Part shown: piece by piece, positions 60,833 to 64,000 of the stretch
Layout of the letters: the number at the start of each line of letters is the position of its first letter
How positions within the stretch are numbered: the first letter of the stretch is position 1
Source: Vaginisenegalia massiliensis
GTDB lineage: Bacteria > Bacillota > Bacilli > Lactobacillales > Aerococcaceae
Assembly (NCBI RefSeq): GCF_900604935.1
Contig: NZ_UWPC01000009.1
Coordinates: forward strand, 1 to 64,000
DNA: 64,000 bases
Reading direction: 5' to 3'
Translations under genes and position numbers: made by a program
The notes under the pieces: model-generated
Databases searched by the model: none
The model's input: only the letters and a program-made list of their open reading frames with translations
Told to the model about the DNA's origin: nothing

Positions 60833-60862
60833 ACTAACTTTCGGAAAGGATAGAAAGTTAGT
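60833..60862 (-). terminator. Terminator after the DeoR-family gene
   Basis: ACTAACTTTC pairs with GAAAGTTAGT around a 10-nt loop, followed on the minus strand by TTTTTT. It separates the repressor gene from the dha operon promoter. Confidence 0.85.
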
Positions 60863-60875
60863 TCAATATTATTTA

Positions 60876-61646
60876 TTAATCGTTGTCATAAATATATTCT
60901 GAAAATTCTGTATAGACTTCTGATGCCAATCCTTCATCTGTAATTACACAATCAATGTCACGTAAATATGCAAATGAAGTCAAAGATTTTCTATTAAATT
61001 TGCTACTATCAATCAATGCTATTTTAGTAGATGCTGCTTCTAACATTTTTTTCTTTAATTCTATCTCGTAAATATTAAAATCAGTAAACCCTTCTTCTTT
61101 GGTTAGACCAAAAGCCGAAAAGAAAATCGTATTAACATATATCCGATTTAAAATGTCACTACCCAATAAGCCTTCAATGGCATTTGAATCACCTTTTATT
61201 ATTCCGCCAATAACAATTACAGTAATATTTGAAGACTTTTTCAATAGGTTTGCTGTTCGTATTCCATTGGTTACCACAGTTAAATTCAAAGATTTTTCAT
61301 TTAATAATTTAGCTAATTCATAGCATGTTGAACTTGCATCTAAAATTATGCAATCTTCATCATTAATATGTTCTAACGCAATTCTTGCAATGTATTTCTT
61401 TTCATTAATATGCATGTTTTTTCGTATTTCATAATTGTTTGAAATTATCAAATTTTGATCTTTATTTTCAATCTTTACCGCACCACCATGGGTTCTAATT
61501 AATTTATTTTGTCTATCTAATATATTTAAATCAGAACGAATTGTAGCTAAAGACACATTGAATTTTTCAGAGAGTTCATTAACTGAAATAGAATTATCTG
61601 AATTAACCATATTTACGATCTGTTTTCTTCGTTCTTCAACAAACAT
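60876..61646 (-). CDS. DeoR-family transcriptional repressor (GolR-like)
   Basis: This 256-residue repressor has the N-terminal DeoR helix-turn-helix (SVNELSEKFNVSLATIRSDLNIL, about 22-45) and the RTHGGAVK linker. A sugar-phosphate sensing DeoRC domain follows, with TVVTNGIRTANLL and FFSAFGLTKEEGFTDFN. The ATG at 61646 lies 7 nt after GAGGGG; a TTG two codons earlier (61652) is an alternative. It lies upstream of the operon on the same strand, like GolR of Listeria in role but not orientation. Operators at 60765-60807 and 61721-61740 flank it, so autoregulation is likely. Confidence 0.9.
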   Translation of the reverse strand: MFVEERRKQIVNMVNSDNSISVNELSEKFNVSLATIRSDLNILDRQNKLIRTHGGAVKIENKDQNLIISNNYEIRKNMHINEKKYIARIALEHINDEDCIILDASSTCYELAKLLNEKSLNLTVVTNGIRTANLLKKSSNITVIVIGGIIKGDSNAIEGLLGSDILNRIYVNTIFFSAFGLTKEEGFTDFNIYEIELKKKMLEAASTKIALIDSSKFNRKSLTSFAYLRDIDCVITDEGLASEVYTEFSEYIYDND

Positions 61647-61674
61647 CGCCAAGCCCCTCTCATATTTTAAATCA

Positions 61675-61703
61675 ATTATAGTATGTCACTTGTTTATTTA
61701 CAA
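61675..61703 (-). promoter_or_regulatory. Promoter of the DeoR-family gene
   Basis: On the minus strand TTGTAA (61698-61703) and TATAAT (61675-61680) have a 17-nt spacer. Confidence 0.65.
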
Positions 61704-61718
61704 TCTTTAAATACACCT

Positions 61719-61740
61719 AAAACGAAAGTAAACGAAAGTA
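61719..61740. promoter_or_regulatory. Tandem operator AACGAAAGTA x2
   Basis: AACGAAAGTA is repeated exactly twice (61721-61730, 61731-61740), preceded by AA. It lies directly upstream of the transaldolase -35 box and of the repressor promoter, and matches the operator motif of the dha operon. Control of both divergent promoters by the same regulator is likely. Confidence 0.7.
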
Positions 61741-61744
61741 AATC

Positions 61745-61773
61745 TTGACTACCGAAAATTTTAGCCTTATAAT
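61745..61773 (+). promoter_or_regulatory. Promoter of the transaldolase gene
   Basis: TTGACT (61745-61750) and TATAAT (61768-61773) with a 17-nt spacer make a near-consensus promoter. The start codon lies 49 nt further. Confidence 0.78.
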
Positions 61774-61821
61774 TTTTTATGTACAAACACTGGCCGGTAA
61801 AAATATAGGAGGTATAAATTT

Positions 61822-62472
61822 ATGAAATTTTTTGTAGACACTGCCAATATTGAAGAAATCAAACGAATTAACGACTTAGGCTTATGCGATGGCGTCACCA
61901 CCAACCCGTCTTTAGTTGCCAAAGAAGGCCGTGATTTCGAAGAAGTTATTAAGGATATTGCTTCTACTGTGGACGGTCCCGTTTCAGCCGAAGTGACCGG
62001 ATTAACATATGAAGAAATGGTTGCTGAAGCTCGTGAATTAGCAAAATGGGCAGACAATATTGTCGTTAAAATCCCCATGACTGAGGCTGGCCTTAAAGCC
62101 GTTAGTACCCTTTCAAAAGAAGGGATTAAAACCAACGTGACTCTTATTTTTTCGGTTGCTCAAGGCTTGTTAGCGGCCAAAGCGGGTGCAACTTATATTT
62201 CTCCTTTCATCGGTCGTATTGATGATATGGGTGAAAACGGTATTGAATTAATTGCTGATTTACGTCAAGTATTAGACATCTACGACTTAGATGCTGAAAT
62301 TATTGCCGCTTCTATCCGTCATATTGGTCACTTTGAACAAGCGGCCTTAGCTGGAGCTCATATCGGCACCATCCCTGGAACCCTCTTCCCTAAATTATGG
62401 TCTCATGTCCTAACTGATAAAGGTATTGATGGTTTCATGAAAGACTGGGAAAAATTTATTAATCAAAAATAG
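61822..62472 (+). CDS. Transaldolase (TalC/MipB type)
   Basis: This 216-residue TIM-barrel aldolase of the small TalC/FSA group has the Schiff-base Lys83 in VVKIPMT. Phe129 in [10 protein letters not shown] is found in transaldolases, where fructose-6-phosphate aldolases have Tyr. It moves a three-carbon unit between sugar phosphates, for example erythrose-4-phosphate + fructose-6-phosphate to sedoheptulose-7-phosphate + glyceraldehyde-3-phosphate. It is divergent from the repressor gene with shared operators, so it is probably part of the dha regulon. Codon use is more like the host chromosome than the AT-rich operon. The ATG follows AGGAGG. Confidence 0.92.
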   Translation: MKFFVDTANIEEIKRINDLGLCDGVTTNPSLVAKEGRDFEEVIKDIASTVDGPVSAEVTGLTYEEMVAEARELAKWADNIVVKIPMTEAGLKAVSTLSKEGIKTNVTLIFSVAQGLLAAKAGATYISPFIGRIDDMGENGIELIADLRQVLDIYDLDAEIIAASIRHIGHFEQAALAGAHIGTIPGTLFPKLWSHVLTDKGIDGFMKDWEKFINQK

Positions 62473-62509
62473 ATTTATATAGTTACTACCATCTAATTTA
62501 GATAGAAAT

Positions 62510-62555
62510 AAAAAGGATTTATCGAATAGAAATAGCTATTCGATAAATCCTTTTT
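62510..62555. terminator. Bidirectional terminator between transaldolase and GNAT gene
   Basis: A perfect 20-bp stem AAAAAGGATTTATCGAATAG with a 6-nt loop and TTTTT/AAAAA flanks. It ends the transaldolase transcript and overlaps the GNAT stop codon. Confidence 0.92.
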
Positions 62556-63126
62556 AATCATTATTAACTTGTGTACTGCCCAAATAGTAAATTTGGTCGC
62601 GAATATTAGCGCCATAGGTTAATTGGTAAGGTTTTAAGTAACTGGCTTCATCCACCCAATCATGGGTAGACATTAATTCCAATTCAATATCAAAATAACG
62701 AATAGTTTGGTTGATAAACTTATAGCCATTGCGTTCATAGAATCGGCGACGACGCCAGCGTATATCATTTTGATCGACCAAATCTTGAGTCGGTTCAATC
62801 TCCAAGAACAAGGGCTTGTCTGGATAGAGTTGGCTCATATGCGCCAATATTTTGGCTCCATATTGATTATTTCGCATAGCTGGATTAACCGCTAAATACT
62901 CGATTAATACTAATTGTTCAGACAATAAGGTCACAGCCAGCCCGATAAAATCGCCTACTTCATTATTAACGGCCCATACATCAGAAGCTTGACCGACTTG
63001 ATGGGCATATAAATCTTGAATGGGTTTACGTTCTTCTAGTGGGAAAGCGTCCAAATAAAGTTGTTCAACGGCTGAAGCCAACGGATGCCCTTGGTCAGCT
63101 ACTCGTTCAAAAATTAAATTACTCAT
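62554..63126 (-). CDS. GNAT-family N-acetyltransferase
   Basis: This 190-residue protein has the acetyl-CoA fold: LVLIEYLAVNPAMRNNQYGAKILAHM holds the V/I-x-x-x-x-R/Q-x-x-G-x-G/A loop, and RRRFYERNGYKFINQTIRYF is the C-terminal strand region. Substrate is unknown. The ATG at 63126 follows AGGTGG. It is a single-gene unit running away from the transaldolase gene. Confidence 0.84.
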   Translation of the reverse strand: MSNLIFERVADQGHPLASAVEQLYLDAFPLEERKPIQDLYAHQVGQASDVWAVNNEVGDFIGLAVTLLSEQLVLIEYLAVNPAMRNNQYGAKILAHMSQLYPDKPLFLEIEPTQDLVDQNDIRWRRRRFYERNGYKFINQTIRYFDIELELMSTHDWVDEASYLKPYQLTYGANIRDQIYYLGSTQVNND

Positions 63127-63202
63127 TTTACCACCTGCTTTTTGTTTCCTTCACTGTTAGCATACCCTTTAGAAATAGAAATAACAAGCCACTCAACAAA
63201 GA

Positions 63203-63231
63203 AACGCATGGCCCAAGCTAAGCCACGCGTT
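63203..63231 (-). terminator. Terminator after yfhO-like gene
   Basis: AACGCATGGC pairs with GCCACGCGTT with one G-U pair; TCTTTG follows on the minus strand. Confidence 0.65.
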
Positions 63232-63263
63232 AAATTAATTCATCTTATCTAATATAAAACCCC

Positions 63264-64000
63264 TTAATTTGCTAAAGAGCGCTTGCGCAACAAGAAAATA
63301 GCGACTGCGATAGCAAAAATGGAGATAGCAGAGATAGCTAAACCAAGATATAGACCTGGTGGAATATAAGTCATCTTGATTTGATGTTGTCCCTTGGTAA
63401 TTGGGTACGCCAAGAAACCTTGCCAAGCATTAATGGTCGGCACTTGTTCTCCATCCACTTGAACCGCCCAACCTTGATCATAAGGAATGGATGTCATCAT
63501 CCATTTACTATCATCACTAATCGAAACCGTACCAAGGACTTGATTGTTAGTCCAAGATGTTACCGTCATTCCTTGCGCTTGCCGTTTTTCTAGAACCTGG
63601 CGAATCGCTTTCGTATCTTGTTCAACAAAGAGTAAATTATCAAGATTCAAAGGTTCTTTGGTTTGCGTTGTCACATCCACACTGAGTAATTTATCCTTGG
63701 CCCCAGCTGAAAGGTTAAATAGTTGAGCCGCGGTAAACTTCTTCAAATAACCATACGGCTGTCCATCTAACGTAATATTATTTTGGTTGGTATCACTAAA
63801 ACTTAAAGCCGTTGGCGCGAAGAGACTAACTGGGTGATCCGTTTTCGGAGTGAATTGGAATTTAATCAAGCCAGTCTTGGTGGTATCTTTACGTGAAAAC
63901 ACCTGTTTTCCTGCCGTATCTTTACTAATAGCAATATTATTAATGACAATCTTATGCGGTTTTGAAGCCGTAAAATAGATTTGTTTGTTGCCTGCCATGG
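63264..64000 (-). CDS. YfhO-family membrane protein, C-terminal part
   Basis: The window cuts this gene; about 245 C-terminal residues are present and the frame is open to the edge, so the start is missing. The MTSIPYDQGWAVQVDGEQVPTINAWQGFLAYPITKGQHQIKMTYIPPG segment and the final helix with LRKRS are typical of the C-terminus of YfhO proteins. B. subtilis YfhO adds sugars to lipoteichoic acid; in other species it may glycosylate other wall polymers. The full protein would be 800-900 residues with many helices. Confidence 0.83.
   Translation of the reverse strand, partial: MAGNKQIYFTASKPHKIVINNIAISKDTAGKQVFSRKDTTKTGLIKFQFTPKTDHPVSLFAPTALSFSDTNQNNITLDGQPYGYLKKFTAAQLFNLSAGAKDKLLSVDVTTQTKEPLNLDNLLFVEQDTKAIRQVLEKRQAQGMTVTSWTNNQVLGTVSISDDSKWMMTSIPYDQGWAVQVDGEQVPTINAWQGFLAYPITKGQHQIKMTYIPPGLYLGLAISAISIFAIAVAIFLLRKRSLAN

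Noticed and set aside
1-64000. tRNA, rRNA, prophage, integrase, transposase or attachment sites
   Set aside because: None was found by eye on either strand; no integrase or transposase motifs occur among the coding frames.

Overview
This window is chromosomal DNA from a low-GC Gram-positive bacterium, most likely a member of the Lactobacillales; an Aerococcaceae-like organism is my inference, not proven. The support is AAGGAGG-type ribosome binding sites, many intrinsic terminators, LPxTG surface proteins with a class A sortase, PurR boxes, catabolite-responsive (cre) sites, a WalR/VicR-type box, and a yybP-ykoY riboswitch in front of a P-type ATPase. No rRNA, tRNA, CRISPR array, insertion sequence or phage was seen. 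Most of the window is ordinary metabolic and transport chromosome in short operons.

Layout. 0-6 kb: asparaginase, SurE and sortase A (minus strand), then a riboswitch-controlled Ca2+/Mn2+-type ATPase. 6-13.5 kb: a ketopantoate reductase-like enzyme with an EIIC-like permease, a split chromate transporter, an APC permease that appears to start at ATT, a low-molecular-weight phosphatase, and proBA. 13.5-21.4 kb: cupin, AEC permease with D-2-hydroxyacid dehydrogenase, exonuclease-BRCT protein, HutD, and a glutamine/glutamate ABC operon with cre-like sites. 21.4-31.6 kb: thioredoxin-like protein, M20 amidohydrolase, RlmN, BrnQ, a xanthine permease and purC (both with PurR boxes), a CAAX protease, an LPxTG protein and an MFS transporter.

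31.7-35.6 kb holds a fructose/mannitol-class PTS gene with a frameshift and its PRD-type regulator with an in-frame stop: a decaying or phase-variable sugar locus. 35.8-44.8 kb: a secreted unknown, EF-P, nicotinamidase-like protein, YfiH, malic enzyme, rhodanese with a CsoR/CstR-like operator, a second M20 enzyme, a polysaccharide deacetylase, and an LPxTG protein with a duplicated domain under a WalR-type box. 44.8-56.6 kb: M16C peptidase, an sdpRI-like pair, CutC, two FMN reductases, an MscS channel, FolT, an S41 protease, YjiH and a PepT-like peptidase.

56.6-62.5 kb is the most interesting region: an AT-rich operon rpiB-tpi-dhaM-(two small paralogous membrane proteins)-dhaK-dhaL, its DeoR-family repressor, and a divergent transaldolase gene. 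It resembles the Listeria gol (glycerol/dihydroxyacetone) operon, but no glycerol dehydrogenase is present. The isomerases lack residues normally conserved in triose-phosphate and ribose-phosphate isomerases. I propose that the module may phosphorylate and isomerise a short keto-sugar (dihydroxyacetone or a tetrulose such as erythrulose) into the pentose phosphate pathway, with the two membrane proteins as a possible new uptake pair. Promoters, repeated AAACGAAAGT operators and a perfect cre site can be read directly from the sequence. The window ends in a GNAT acetyltransferase and the C-terminal part of a YfhO-family membrane protein.
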